Assembly: GCF_900111935.1 (NCBI RefSeq)
Contig: NZ_FOYN01000004.1
Span: forward strand, 124,001 to 188,000
DNA: 64,000 nt
Source of the DNA: Halorubrum sodomense
GTDB taxonomy: Archaea; Halobacteriota; Halobacteria; Halobacteriales; Haloferacaceae
Direction: 5' to 3'
How positions within the stretch are numbered: position 1 is the stretch's first letter; the number at the start of each line of letters is the position of its first letter. A model generated the notes under the pieces. That model ran no database searches and was not told where the DNA came from. It saw nothing but the letters and a program-made list of their open reading frames with translations. The position numbers and the translations under genes are program-made. Of the stretch, positions 34,094-43,152 are shown in pieces.

Positions 34094-34675
34094 TTAGTCC
34101 TCTTCCTCGACGACTTCCGGGTCCTCGATGGCCGACTGGAGCGAGTCGAGCCCGTTGACCCATTCGGAGACAAGCCCGTACGCCAGGTCCTCGACGAGCT
34201 CCATGTCGAGCGCCTCGCCGTCGATGACGCGCGTGCCGGCCTGGACGACGTAGCCGAGCGCGGCGTCGAGGTCGTCGCCCTCCTCGGCCTCGGCGGCCGC
34301 GCGCACGAATTCGCTCACGTCGCCCTCCACGACGCCGCCGACGACGTACTCCTCGGCCGCGTAGAAGACGGGGACGAGCGAGGTCTGGACGCCGTCGATC
34401 AGCATCACCTTGTCCTCGTCGTCGAAGTCGACGTCTGCGAGGACGATGTCGCGGATGTCGTGGATCTCCTCGACGGCGCGGTCCTCGTCGATGCGGTCGT
34501 CGTCGAACGCGGCCAGCACCTTCACCACGGCGATGGCGGCGTCGTCCTGGAGGTTGAGGAGGAGCCGCGCGGAGTCCTCGTTCTCGGGGTCGAGGTCCTC
34601 CTCGGCCAGCCTGTCGAGCCAGTTCTGCCAGCGTTCGTCGGTATAGAACGTTTCGACGGCGTCGTCGTCGGTCAT
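34094..34675 (-). CDS. DUF2150-family protein
   Basis: 193 residues from the ATG giving MTDDDAVETFYTDERWQNWL. The sequence is very acidic and helical and matches the haloarchaeal/methanogen DUF2150 family, soluble proteins of unknown role. The upstream ATG at 34702 adds nine unconserved residues. Confidence 0.85.
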   Translation of the reverse strand: MTDDDAVETFYTDERWQNWLDRLAEEDLDPENEDSARLLLNLQDDAAIAVVKVLAAFDDDRIDEDRAVEEIHDIRDIVLADVDFDDEDKVMLIDGVQTSLVPVFYAAEEYVVGGVVEGDVSEFVRAAAEAEEGDDLDAALGYVVQAGTRVIDGEALDMELVEDLAYGLVSEWVNGLDSLQSAIEDPEVVEEED

Positions 34676-34759
34676 GTCCCGTACGTCGCCCGGACTACTC
34701 AAATGCCTTTCCTATCGATCGCCGCGCGAGACCGCGTCTCACCCGTGAGAATCCCGGAT

Positions 34760-35617
34760 TCAGGGCTCCCGTTCGAGCGTCGACTCGGTGTCGATCCCGT
34801 ACACGTCCCGGGGCGTCTCGACGTGCGCGCGCCGGACCGCCTCCTCGTGCCCCTCTTCCAGCAGCCAGCGCACCCGCCGCGGGACGGTCTTCGGCCCGAG
34901 GACCATCCCCGGCCGGTCCGGGTCGTCGACGTAGTCGGTCTCCATCAGGAACGGCTCGCCCGACTCGGCGGCGCGCTCTAACCGCTCCTCGTCGCTCATC
35001 ACGCTCGGCGTGACGCCCGCCAGCTCGCCGGCGGCGTAGTGTTTGACGACGTTCGCGGGGTCGAGGCCGACCGCCTCCGCGACCGCGGCGAGGTCGGTCA
35101 GGTCCTCCGTGGCCTCGGTGTGGAGCTGGACCGCGCAGTCGACCTCGGCGCCGAGCTCGAACGCGCGGCGCGTGACCGCGTTCGACGCCTCCCAGACCGC
35201 GTCGCTCACGTCGTAGTGGGGGCGTCCGGACTTCAGCGCCAGCGCGTCGCCGTCCGCGACGTACTCGCTCGCGACCTTCAGGCCGCCGCGCATGAGGTCG
35301 CGGGCGTCCTCCGGCGAGAAGCCGCGCTCGTCGACCAGCCGGCTGATCAGGCCGGGGTGGACGCCGAGGACGGGCCACGCGCGCCCCGGAAGCGCCTCCG
35401 TCGCGGCCGCGACCGTCTCCAGCGTCTCCTCGAAGACGGCCCGGAACTCCTCGGGCTCGTCGGGCTCGACGCCGAGCAGCCACGAGGGCTTGTTCACCAC
35501 GAGCAGGTGGGTGCCGCCGAGCCGCGCGAACTCCTCGACGGCCTCGATCCCCCGCCCGTGTCGCGGGTCGAGGTGGAGGTGATCGTCCAGCACGGGCGTG
35601 CCGAGATCCTCGGTCAT
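34760..35617 (-). CDS. TatD-family metal-dependent hydrolase
   Basis: 285 residues. The metal-binding HxH is in LDDHLHLDPRHGRG, with further ligands in VQLHTEATED, VKHYAAGELAG and METDYVDDP. TatD relatives are DNases or RNases. The motif order is that of the archaeal TatD-like subgroup. Confidence 0.85.
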   Translation of the reverse strand: MTEDLGTPVLDDHLHLDPRHGRGIEAVEEFARLGGTHLLVVNKPSWLLGVEPDEPEEFRAVFEETLETVAAATEALPGRAWPVLGVHPGLISRLVDERGFSPEDARDLMRGGLKVASEYVADGDALALKSGRPHYDVSDAVWEASNAVTRRAFELGAEVDCAVQLHTEATEDLTDLAAVAEAVGLDPANVVKHYAAGELAGVTPSVMSDEERLERAAESGEPFLMETDYVDDPDRPGMVLGPKTVPRRVRWLLEEGHEEAVRRAHVETPRDVYGIDTESTLEREP

Positions 35618-35647
35618 GGGCGCCCGTTCGACCGCGCGCGATTAGAA

Positions 35648-35695
35648 GGATCGGTCTCGGGCGGGATCGGTCTCGGGAGGGATCGGTCTCGGGCG
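35648..35695. repeat. 16-base tandem repeat, three units
   Basis: GGATCGGTCTCGGGCG repeated three times with one substitution, between the TatD and dioxygenase genes. Probably replication slippage. Confidence 0.7.
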
Positions 35696-35737
35696 GGCGG
35701 ATCGCGTTCAGCCCGGGGTGGCGCGCCGAGACGCCGC

Positions 35738-36778
35738 TCAGTCGGCGCGGTTCGCGGCGAACTCCGTCTCCGGCCTCGGCACCGTCACGTCGTCGAGCCC
35801 GGCCTCGATCTCGTCGCGGCGGTCCTCGAACCGCCCGGGTAGCACCAGGCGCTCCCCGAGCGCGTCGAGCGGTTCGTCGCTCGCGTACCCCGGGTCCGCG
35901 GTGGCGAGCTCGAAGAGGACGCCGGCGAACTCGCGGAAGTAGACGGAACGGAACCAGTGGCGGTCGATCTGTTCCGTGGGGCGTAATCCCAATGACGCCA
36001 CCGCGTCGCGCGTCCCGGACTGGTCGGCGTCGGTCGGCGTCTGGAACGCGACGTGGTGGACGGTGCCGCGGCCCGAGCTCCCCTGCCGGTCCGTCTCGAC
36101 GACGTCGACGTACTTGCCCACGGCGCCGCCCGCGGCGAAGCGAGTTCGGTCGTTACCGGTCGCGGCGTCCGCCCCGGACTCGGACTCGGTCAGCCCCATC
36201 GTTTCGAGGAGCCCCTCGGTGCGCTCGGCGTCGTCGAGCCACAGCGTCACCGAGTGGAAGCCGCGGATCGCGGCCGACTCGGGGACGAACGCGGTCCACG
36301 CGGTCGTCGGGTCGTCGTCGGGGATCTCGACGGCCACCAGCTCGACCGGGAGCCCGTCGGGGTCGCGGAAGGGGAGGACCGTCTCGCCGAAGCGCTCCTC
36401 GCGGGCGTCGTAGTCGACGCCGCGCTCGTCGAACCGCTCCTCCCAGTAGCCGAGGCTCCCCTCGGGGACGCGGAACGCGGTTCGGGAGACCTGCCCGGCG
36501 CCGACCTCGCCTTCGGGGAGGTCGGTCCACGGGAAGAACGTCATGCTGGTGCCGGGGGTGCCCTCGGCGTCCCCGTAGAAGAAGTGGTACGTGCCGGGGT
36601 CGTCCTGGTTGATCGACCGCTTCACCAGCCGGAGGCCGAGCGTCTCGACCCAGAAGTCGAGGTTCCGCTGGGGGTCGCCCGCGACGCAGGTCACGTGGTG
36701 GATTCCGGGGGTGGGCGTCGGGCCGTCTCCCGCCGCGCCCTCGGCGCCGGCGTCGGTGGAATCGGATTCGTCCGTCAT
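35738..36778 (-). CDS. VOC-family ring-cleaving dioxygenase-like protein
   Basis: 346 residues with two vicinal-oxygen-chelate modules. The first opens with GIHHVTCVAGDPQRNLDFWV and YHFFYGDAEGTPGTSMTFFPW. The second contains GFHSVTLWLDDAERTEGLL and GTVHHVAFQTP. The His/His/Glu metal ligands are conserved. Relatives include LinE-type hydroquinone dioxygenases and glyoxalase-like enzymes; substrate uncertain. Confidence 0.88.
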   Translation of the reverse strand: MTDESDSTDAGAEGAAGDGPTPTPGIHHVTCVAGDPQRNLDFWVETLGLRLVKRSINQDDPGTYHFFYGDAEGTPGTSMTFFPWTDLPEGEVGAGQVSRTAFRVPEGSLGYWEERFDERGVDYDAREERFGETVLPFRDPDGLPVELVAVEIPDDDPTTAWTAFVPESAAIRGFHSVTLWLDDAERTEGLLETMGLTESESGADAATGNDRTRFAAGGAVGKYVDVVETDRQGSSGRGTVHHVAFQTPTDADQSGTRDAVASLGLRPTEQIDRHWFRSVYFREFAGVLFELATADPGYASDEPLDALGERLVLPGRFEDRRDEIEAGLDDVTVPRPETEFAANRAD

Positions 36779-36864
36779 AGTACCCGATACGTGGCCCAGG
36801 GACTTGAATCGGCGCGGACACGGATGTTACCGGGTCCTCGGCCGCGGCGGAGCGGACCGACGGC

Positions 36865-37755
36865 TCACCGCGTCCGCGCCATCGCCCGCTCGATCCGGTC
36901 GCGGAGCCCGTCCAGTCGCTCGCCGACCGAGCCGACCGCGGCGAGGACCGGGTAGGTGACGTCGAGGTCTTGGTAGCAGTACGCCGGCAGGTCGACGTCG
37001 TCGCTCAGCGCGAGCCGCCGCTCGTGCTCCGCGAGCACGCGCTGGCGGCGGGCCGCGATCCGGTCGCAGTCCCCGTGGAGCGCCTCGATTCGAGTCCGAC
37101 AGGCGTCCAGCGCGCCGAACCCCGGCGTTCCGGCCTCGGTTTCGTCGTCGCTCTCGCTCCGGGGCTCGGCGTCGCCGCCGAGTTCGTCGCGGATCGCTTC
37201 GATCTCCGTCCGGATCGGGTCGAGTCGGGACTCGGCGCGCTCGACCGACTCGGTCTCCGATTCGAGCGCGTCGAGGAACGCTTCGCGCTCCTGGACCGCG
37301 GTCTCGGCGGCGCTCAGCAGGGAGCGCTTGTACTCCTCGTGGAAGTAGTCCGTCCTGGTGAGCGCGTACGCGAGCTCGGGGCCGAACTCCTCGACGACGC
37401 TCCGCTCGTAGGTGTCGTCGTACTCCGCCTCGTAGTGCGGGACCGACATCACCGTCGCTCGGTACGCGTCCCGCACCGCGACGAGTCGAGAGCCGGGAGA
37501 GGCGGTCCCGCGGCCGGCGCCCCCGACGGAACCCTTCACCGAACCGCCGGCTAGGCCTCTGACACCGGCGAATCCGTCACCCCCCGAGGCGTCCGACGGA
37601 CCGGTGCTCACGCTCTCGTCGGGTATCGACGACACGCGACCGCGGAACGCCCGAAGCGCCTCCCGCTCGTCGACGGTCCGGCGGCGCTCGATCCGGAGGG
37701 CGGCCCGCGCCGCACGGACCGGGTCGTTCCCCTCGTCCGCGTGAGTGGCTGCCAT
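36865..37755 (-). CDS. DUF7260-like haloarchaeal protein
   Basis: 296 residues, helical and charged. The N-terminus PVRAARAALRIERRRTVDEREALRAF and the segment VMSVPHYEAEYDDTY match the DUF7260 pattern. Coiled-coil-rich middle (about 150-200). A minus-strand TATA (ATATAA at 37789-37794) lies 34-39 bases upstream. Function unknown. Confidence 0.75.
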   Translation of the reverse strand: MAATHADEGNDPVRAARAALRIERRRTVDEREALRAFRGRVSSIPDESVSTGPSDASGGDGFAGVRGLAGGSVKGSVGGAGRGTASPGSRLVAVRDAYRATVMSVPHYEAEYDDTYERSVVEEFGPELAYALTRTDYFHEEYKRSLLSAAETAVQEREAFLDALESETESVERAESRLDPIRTEIEAIRDELGGDAEPRSESDDETEAGTPGFGALDACRTRIEALHGDCDRIAARRQRVLAEHERRLALSDDVDLPAYCYQDLDVTYPVLAAVGSVGERLDGLRDRIERAMARTR

Positions 37756-37928
37756 ACGCCGCCGTACGCCGAGCCCCGTAGTAAACGCTTATATGAGGGG
37801 TATCGCGGCCGCCAGAGCGGTTCGGACCGCTCCGGAGCGGTATATATCTCTTCGCCGTCGAACCCGCGGCCGCCCGATCGCCGGCGCCGGTGGACAGCAA
37901 CTTTACCGCTCCGCCGCCGAGCGTGGCC

Positions 37929-38294
37929 ATGGAGAAGGTCTCTCTCGCCGAGGCGTTCGACTCGTTCGACGAGACGTGGTCGCCGCGGCTCGCGGGCGAA
38001 CTCAACGGGCAGGCGGTCAAGCTCGCGAAGGCGGACGGCGAGTTCGTCTGGCACCGACACGAGGCGGCCGACGAGCTGTTCTTCGTCCACTCCGGGCGGC
38101 TCCGGATCGAGTTCCGCGAGGCGGGCGACGCGGTGTTGGAGGCGGGAGAGTTCACGATCGTCCCGCGCGGGACCGAACACCGTCCGGTCGCGGAGCCCGA
38201 GGCCGACGTCGTGCTGTTCGAGCCGAGCGAGACGCGCAACACGGGGAACGTCGAGAGCGACGAGACCGTGACCGAGCCGGAACGGCTCGACTGA
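37929..38294 (+). CDS. Cupin-domain protein
   Basis: 121 residues from the ATG at 37929. The cupin metal site is FVWHRHEAADELFFVHSGRL (His, His, Glu) with the second motif GEFTIVPRGTEHRPV. A single-domain cupin of unknown substrate; some act as small isomerases or metal-binding regulators. Confidence 0.85.
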   Translation: MEKVSLAEAFDSFDETWSPRLAGELNGQAVKLAKADGEFVWHRHEAADELFFVHSGRLRIEFREAGDAVLEAGEFTIVPRGTEHRPVAEPEADVVLFEPSETRNTGNVESDETVTEPERLD

Positions 38295-38297
38295 TCC

Positions 38298-38636
38298 TCA
38301 CGGCGCGACGGCGCGCGCGACTGACCCGAACAGGGGCAGCCCCAGCCCCGCGCCGACCGCGACGTACACGACCGGCCGCATCCCCGGCACCGCGGCGGCC
38401 GCCGGGCCGAGCGAGACCGCGAACGCGACGAGGGAGGTCACGCCGGCGCCGAGCGCGTACGCGACGCCGCGACGGACCGTCGGCGCCGCGAGCGAGGCGA
38501 GGGCACCGGCCGCGATCAGCCCGAGCCAGTGGGCCGACGCGAGCGCGACGCCGACCGCCGTCGCGGCGACGAGCGCGACGGCGTGCGGTCGCGGCTCCGT
38601 CCTGACGCGGTCCAGGAGCGAGGGCGAGCCGCTCAT
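38298..38636 (-). CDS. Small three-helix membrane protein
   Basis: 112 residues from the ATG at 38636, which overlaps the stop of the acylase gene (ATGA). Transmembrane segments at about 20-52, 60-83 and 88-108. It is the downstream gene of an acylase operon. No family recognised. Confidence 0.65.
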   Translation of the reverse strand: MSGSPSLLDRVRTEPRPHAVALVAATAVGVALASAHWLGLIAAGALASLAAPTVRRGVAYALGAGVTSLVAFAVSLGPAAAAVPGMRPVVYVAVGAGLGLPLFGSVARAVAP

Positions 38637-41098
38637 CGCGACTCCTCCGTCGGCTCGAACCGCACCGTCGGCCCGCCGCCGGCGCCGAGCGGCATCGGGC
38701 GCTGGTCGTTGTCGAGCCACCGCCGGAGCTGGTCGTCGTAGTGCTCGGAGAAGTAGTCGCCCGAGTTGCCGCCCGGCAGGACCGCGGTCGCGTCGGTCCC
38801 CGGGCGCACCACCATGCGCCAGCTCGACCCGACGGCGGACTCGACGCGGTAGTTCTTCACGGTCGCGGACGAGCCGTCGGCGGGCAGTTCCTCGTAGTTC
38901 AGGAACGGCGCTTCACCGCCCAGCGGGTGGTCCATCGCCCGGGTGGTGTTGTAGTCCCCGTACGCCTCCCAGCCCGCCTCGTCGGTTTCGTCGAGCGCGT
39001 CGCGGAGGGCCTCGACCGCGAGGTCCGCACGCGAACGCCCGTCGAACAGCGGGTCGTCGTCGGGGAGGCGCGCGAGCGTCCAGTCGCTCGGGTAGTACGC
39101 CTCCCCGAGGTCGGCGTCGGAGAAGGCCGGGTCGAAGACGCGCTCGCGGAACTTCGGCAGGTAGCGGGCGAAGAGCAGCGCGGCGCGGGAGTCGCGCCGC
39201 ATCCGGTACTCCCACTCGTCGAGCGCGTTCGCGGCGTCGACGAGCGCCGGATCCGGGTCGGCCCCGGCGCGGACGGCGGCGACCAACTCGGGGACGAACT
39301 CCGGCGCGCGGCCGTCGCGAACGTCGCTCTGGAGCGCGCGGTGGAAGTCGGGGTCCGTGGCGCCGGTCCCGCTCCCGGGGTCGTCGGCGTCGTCCCCGCC
39401 CACCGCGTCGTCGAGCCGGTCGGCGATCCGCGCGCCGCGGTACGGGGCCGCGTAGTGCACGCCGACGTAGTGGACCGGGTCGTCGATCGGGCGCTGATTC
39501 GCCGTCGAGAGGGTGTCGGGGTCGATCGCGTGCGGCTTCTCCGCGAAGGGGACGAAGCCGTCCCACGAGGACTCGCCGAACGGCTCGAACCCCTCCCACT
39601 CCCCCTCGCCCGCGGAGCCGTCGAAGATCCGATCCCCGGCGACGACCTCGCCGTCGATACGGCGGATCGGGAGCCGGCCGGTCGCGAAGTAGAGCGTCCG
39701 CCCGTCCGCGTCCGCGTACACGAGGTTCTGGGTCGGCAGATCGAAGTCGCGGGTCGCCTCCAGCAGGTCGTCGATCCCCTCGCTTCGCCCGTACGCCTCG
39801 ATGGCGGCCGTGGTGCGCGTCGCGGTGTGGCCGGTCCACGCGACGCCGACCGTGCGCCCCTCGCGCTCGATCAGCGGTCCGTGGACGGTGCGGCGCACGC
39901 GGAGCTCGCGGTCCTCGCCGCCCGCGACCGGGATCGCCTCGCGCTCGTCGGTCTCGAACGGGCGCCACTCGCCGTCGTACCGGTAGCGGTCGCCCGCGTC
40001 GTCGATCTCGTACCGGTAGCAGTCGAGGACGTCGGCGCCGAGGTTGGTGAACGACCACGCGCCGCGGTCGTTCGCGCCTGCGATGACGAACGGGACGCCG
40101 GAGAACGTCGCGCCCCGGACCGACCGCTCGGGGGTGTCGACCGACTGCTCGTACCACAGCGGCGGCGCCTGTAAGGAGAGGTGCGGGTCGTACGCGACGA
40201 TCGGCGTTCCGCTCTTGGTGTGCTCGCCCGAGACGACCCAGCTGTTCGAGCCGACGCCCGTCGGGGACTCGAAGCCGGAGAGCCAGTCGGTCAGCACCGG
40301 GCCGACCGGATCGGTCGATCCGAGCGAATCGACGGGCGAGCGGACCGAAGCGCGGTCGGCCCCGCGGAGTGCGGACGCCCCCGCTTCGGACAGCCGCGTC
40401 TCGGTCCCGTCGAGGATCGTCTCGTCGTGGTCGTACCGCCTCGGAAACAGCGTCGCCGCGCGCTCCGCACCGAGGCGGTCGGCGACGAGCGCGCGCCGGA
40501 GTTCGCCGAAGTTCCCGGTGAGCGTCCACGAGATCTGTTTCTCCATCAGCATCGAGTCGACGGGGGTCCACGGCGCGGGCTCGTAGCCGATCAGCTCGAA
40601 CTCCAGCGGGAGCGGCAGGTCCCTCATCGCCGCGTTGACTCCGTCCGCGAACGCCTCGACGAGGGGGCCGGCGCGGGTCTCGGCCACGACCCCCCACGTG
40701 GCCTCGGCGGCGTCGGCGAACCCCATCGCGACGTTGAACTCGTCGCTGTCGAGGGTCGCCTCCCCGACGACCTCGGAGAGCCGGCCGCGCATGGCGCGGC
40801 GCTGGAGGTCCATCGCGAACAGCCGGTCGAACGCCTGGCAGTAGCCGACCGCGAAGTACGCGGCTGGCTCCTCGTCCGCCTCGATCCGCGGGACGCCGAA
40901 CTCGTCGCGCGAGACGCTCGCCGCCCCGTGGGGGCTCTCGACGGTCTCCGGGAGCGACCGGTCGGCCGCGTCCCACGTCTCGCCGGACAGCGGGGCGAAC
41001 GAGTCGAGGAGGTCGGCCGCGTCGCTCGCCGCCAGCCCGGCCGTGCCGGCCGCGAGGGCGCTCGCGAGGACCGCGCGGCGCGTGGTATCGCGCGTCAC
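38633..41098 (-). CDS. Penicillin acylase-family amidohydrolase, Tat-exported
   Basis: 821 residues from the GTG at 41098 (an ATG at 41125 would add nine). A Tat-type signal with twin Arg (TTRRAVLASALAAGTAGLA) starts the protein. The autoprocessing junction and nucleophile Ser are in GVGSNSWVVSGEHTKSGTPI (about residue 280), followed by YDPHLSLQAPPLWYE. The length fits alpha-spacer-beta proenzymes. Family members cleave acyl-amides such as beta-lactams or acyl-homoserine lactones. GTG is preferred because the TATA box overlaps the ATG. Confidence 0.88.
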   Translation of the reverse strand: MTRDTTRRAVLASALAAGTAGLAASDAADLLDSFAPLSGETWDAADRSLPETVESPHGAASVSRDEFGVPRIEADEEPAAYFAVGYCQAFDRLFAMDLQRRAMRGRLSEVVGEATLDSDEFNVAMGFADAAEATWGVVAETRAGPLVEAFADGVNAAMRDLPLPLEFELIGYEPAPWTPVDSMLMEKQISWTLTGNFGELRRALVADRLGAERAATLFPRRYDHDETILDGTETRLSEAGASALRGADRASVRSPVDSLGSTDPVGPVLTDWLSGFESPTGVGSNSWVVSGEHTKSGTPIVAYDPHLSLQAPPLWYEQSVDTPERSVRGATFSGVPFVIAGANDRGAWSFTNLGADVLDCYRYEIDDAGDRYRYDGEWRPFETDEREAIPVAGGEDRELRVRRTVHGPLIEREGRTVGVAWTGHTATRTTAAIEAYGRSEGIDDLLEATRDFDLPTQNLVYADADGRTLYFATGRLPIRRIDGEVVAGDRIFDGSAGEGEWEGFEPFGESSWDGFVPFAEKPHAIDPDTLSTANQRPIDDPVHYVGVHYAAPYRGARIADRLDDAVGGDDADDPGSGTGATDPDFHRALQSDVRDGRAPEFVPELVAAVRAGADPDPALVDAANALDEWEYRMRRDSRAALLFARYLPKFRERVFDPAFSDADLGEAYYPSDWTLARLPDDDPLFDGRSRADLAVEALRDALDETDEAGWEAYGDYNTTRAMDHPLGGEAPFLNYEELPADGSSATVKNYRVESAVGSSWRMVVRPGTDATAVLPGGNSGDYFSEHYDDQLRRWLDNDQRPMPLGAGGGPTVRFEPTEESR

Positions 41099-41123
41099 CT
41101 CCCGACCGAGGCCGCGATCCCTC

Positions 41124-41133
41124 ATTATAATTT
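41124..41133 (-). promoter_or_regulatory. TATA box of the penicillin acylase gene, overlapping the upstream ATG
   Basis: On the minus strand AAATTATAAT runs into the ATG at 41125. A transcription start about 26 bases downstream falls near 41098-41103, i.e. at the GTG, which makes the ATG untranslated and the mRNA leaderless. Confidence 0.5.
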
Positions 41134-41188
41134 GGATCGGATCGGGCGCGGGAAACGTACATCCGTCGGCCGGCCGTACGGCCGATCG

Positions 41189-41929
41189 ATGGAGGTCGCG
41201 CTGATCACGGTCGGGGACGAACTGCTCTCGGGCGACACGGTGAACACGAACGCGAACTGGCTCGCCGCGGAGCTGAGCGACCGGGGCGTCGCCGTGAAGC
41301 GGATCCTCTCGATCCCGGACGAGAGGGCCGAGATCGCGGCGCGCGTCCGGGAGTACGCCGACGACTTCGACGCGGTGATCGTCACCGGCGGCATCGGGAG
41401 CACCCCGGACGACGTGACGGTGGAGGCGGTCGCGGACGCGTTCGACCGCGAGATGGTCGTCACCGACCTCACGCGCGAGTCGGTCGAACGGCGGCTGGCC
41501 GCGATCCGCGAGCGGGTGCCCGACCGCGAGTTCGACGTCGACGTCGCGGCCGAGGCGGCGGTCCCGGCGGGGAGCCGACCGCTCGTGACCGAGGCGGGAC
41601 TCGCGCCGGGCTGCGTCGTCGAGAACGTCTACGTCATGCCGGGAATTCCGGACGAGCTGAAGGCGACGTTCGAGACGGTCGGGGACGAGTTCGCGGGCGA
41701 CCGTCGCTCGCGGTTCCTGTACACCGTCGAGCCGGAGTCGAACATCATCGCCGCCTTAGCGGAGGCGGCCGAGCGGTTCGACGTCGCCGTCGGCTGTTAC
41801 CCCGACCGCGAGGCCGCCCACAACCGGTTGAAGGTGACCGCGACCGACGACGACGCGCTCGACGCGGCCGCGGCGTGGCTGCTGGAGAACGCCAACGCGA
41901 GCGAGACGCCGGTGTCGCGCGACTGGTGA
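41189..41929 (+). CDS. CinA-type molybdopterin-binding-domain protein
   Basis: 246 residues. VALITVGDELLSGDTVNTNANWLAAEL and IVTGGIGSTPDDVTVEA are the MoCF/CinA N-terminal signatures. The family is found in competence/damage-inducible proteins and in NMN/ADP-ribose hydrolases. No amidase domain (CinA C-terminal) is present, so the molecular role is unclear. Confidence 0.88.
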   Translation: MEVALITVGDELLSGDTVNTNANWLAAELSDRGVAVKRILSIPDERAEIAARVREYADDFDAVIVTGGIGSTPDDVTVEAVADAFDREMVVTDLTRESVERRLAAIRERVPDREFDVDVAAEAAVPAGSRPLVTEAGLAPGCVVENVYVMPGIPDELKATFETVGDEFAGDRRSRFLYTVEPESNIIAALAEAAERFDVAVGCYPDREAAHNRLKVTATDDDALDAAAAWLLENANASETPVSRDW

Positions 41930-41974
41930 GGACGGGTCACGTCGGACCCGTCCGGGGACCGTCTGCCCGCGTTC

Positions 41975-42175
41975 GTGGTCGGTCCGGCGGTCCGAACACA
42001 CGGCCCCGGTCGGGTTTCGTACGAGTGCGATTCATCCGGACACACGACGGTACGCGCCGCAACCGTGGTCCTCGCCGGCGACGAGTCGCACGCCGACTAC
42101 GGTCGCCTCGCGAACGCCTCGGAGGCGGCCACGGAGTTCGCGGAGAACGACGACGACGAGATCATCACGTTCTGA
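41975..42175 (+). CDS. Possible small acidic protein
   Basis: Open frame of 66 codons. The C-terminal 40 residues (VRAATVVLAGDESHADYGRL...ATEFAENDDDEIIT) look like a genuine acidic haloarchaeal sequence, the first 20 do not; an internal GTG start is likely. No family recognised. Confidence 0.35.
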   Translation: MVGPAVRTHGPGRVSYECDSSGHTTVRAATVVLAGDESHADYGRLANASEAATEFAENDDDEIITF

Positions 42176-42358
42176 CAGACGCCTCGGACCGCTGGCGACC
42201 GGTGCGCCCCGGCGTACAGACGCGTCGCCCCGGTACTCCCCCGACTGCGACCCCGACTCCGACCGCGTCACCGAGTCCGACTCCGACCGCGTCACCGAGT
42301 CCGACTCCGACCGCGTCACGGCGTCGTTCCAGACGCCCCGTCATCTGCGCCCGCGTCG
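42176..42358. other. Downstream sequence with stalk-like repeats
   Basis: Gene-free in my reading except that a plus frame through 42237-42321 reads repeated TPTPTASPSP, a composition of haloarchaeal surface-protein stalks. No start codon or downstream sorting signal (PGF) is attached, so it may be a leftover of a surface-protein gene. Confidence 0.3.
42253..42319 (+). repeat. 24-base tandem repeat, about 2.8 units
   Basis: Unit CCGACTCCGACCGCGTCACC plus GAGT repeated at 42253, 42277 and 42301. A plus-strand frame reads a Thr/Pro/Ser-rich SPTPTA repeat. Confidence 0.8.
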
Positions 42359-43078
42359 CTAGATGAACTCCGAGGGGTTCGGCCCGTTCGTGACGTGGAC
42401 CTCGAACGGCTGCGTGCCGACGTCGTCCCGCTCGACGAGATGCCAGTACGTCTCGGCCAGCTCGTCGGGGTCGAGGAACGTCTCCGCCTCTCGGTCGGGC
42501 TGGCGCTCGCGGGCGTCGGGCGAGTCGATCTGTCCGTCGATCACGACGTGCGCGACGTGAACGCCCTCGCCGCCGAACTCCTGGGCGATGTCCATCGCCA
42601 TCCCGCGGGCGGCGAACTTCGCGGCCGTGAACCCGATCGCGCCGCCGCGGCTCCGCACCGCCGAGGTCGCGCCCGTGAAGATCACCGTCCCGCCGCCTGT
42701 TTCGAGCATGTCGTCGACGGCCTCTTGCGAGCAGACGAACGCGCCCCGGCCGTTGACCGCCCACGCCTCCTCGAACGCCTCGACGCTCGTGTCCATCAGG
42801 CCGGTCCACGACGCGGCGCTCGCGTGGTTGACGAGGACGTCCACCGGCCCGAACGCCTCGCGGACGGTCTCGAACCCGTCCCGGACCGCGTCGACGTCGG
42901 TGAGGTCGGTCGTGACCGCGAGCCCCTCCCCCGGGTCGGGGAGGTCGGCCGCGAGCGCCTCGACGTACTCCGTCGAGCGGGCGAACAGGGCCACCCGACA
43001 CCCCTCCGCCGCGAGCTTCCGCGCGAGCGATTCCCCGAGCCCCGGACCGACGCCGGCGATCACTGCCGTGCGAGTCAT
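42359..43078 (-). CDS. Short-chain dehydrogenase/reductase
   Basis: 239 residues. The cofactor motif is modified: TAVIAGVGPGLGESLARKLA. The expected Asn motif is VLVNHASAAS. The catalytic YxxxK is replaced by FTAAKFA: Tyr is Phe at the expected position while Lys is kept. That, with Thr/Ser at GATSAVR, could mean altered or lost activity. Substrate unknown. Confidence 0.85.
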   Translation of the reverse strand: MTRTAVIAGVGPGLGESLARKLAAEGCRVALFARSTEYVEALAADLPDPGEGLAVTTDLTDVDAVRDGFETVREAFGPVDVLVNHASAASWTGLMDTSVEAFEEAWAVNGRGAFVCSQEAVDDMLETGGGTVIFTGATSAVRSRGGAIGFTAAKFAARGMAMDIAQEFGGEGVHVAHVVIDGQIDSPDARERQPDREAETFLDPDELAETYWHLVERDDVGTQPFEVHVTNGPNPSEFI

Positions 43079-43152
43079 GTCTCCGCTAACGGGGGCCCGG
43101 TTGAAAACGATGTGTTCGCGGCGATTCGGCTGCGTCCGTAGCAGCGCCGCTC

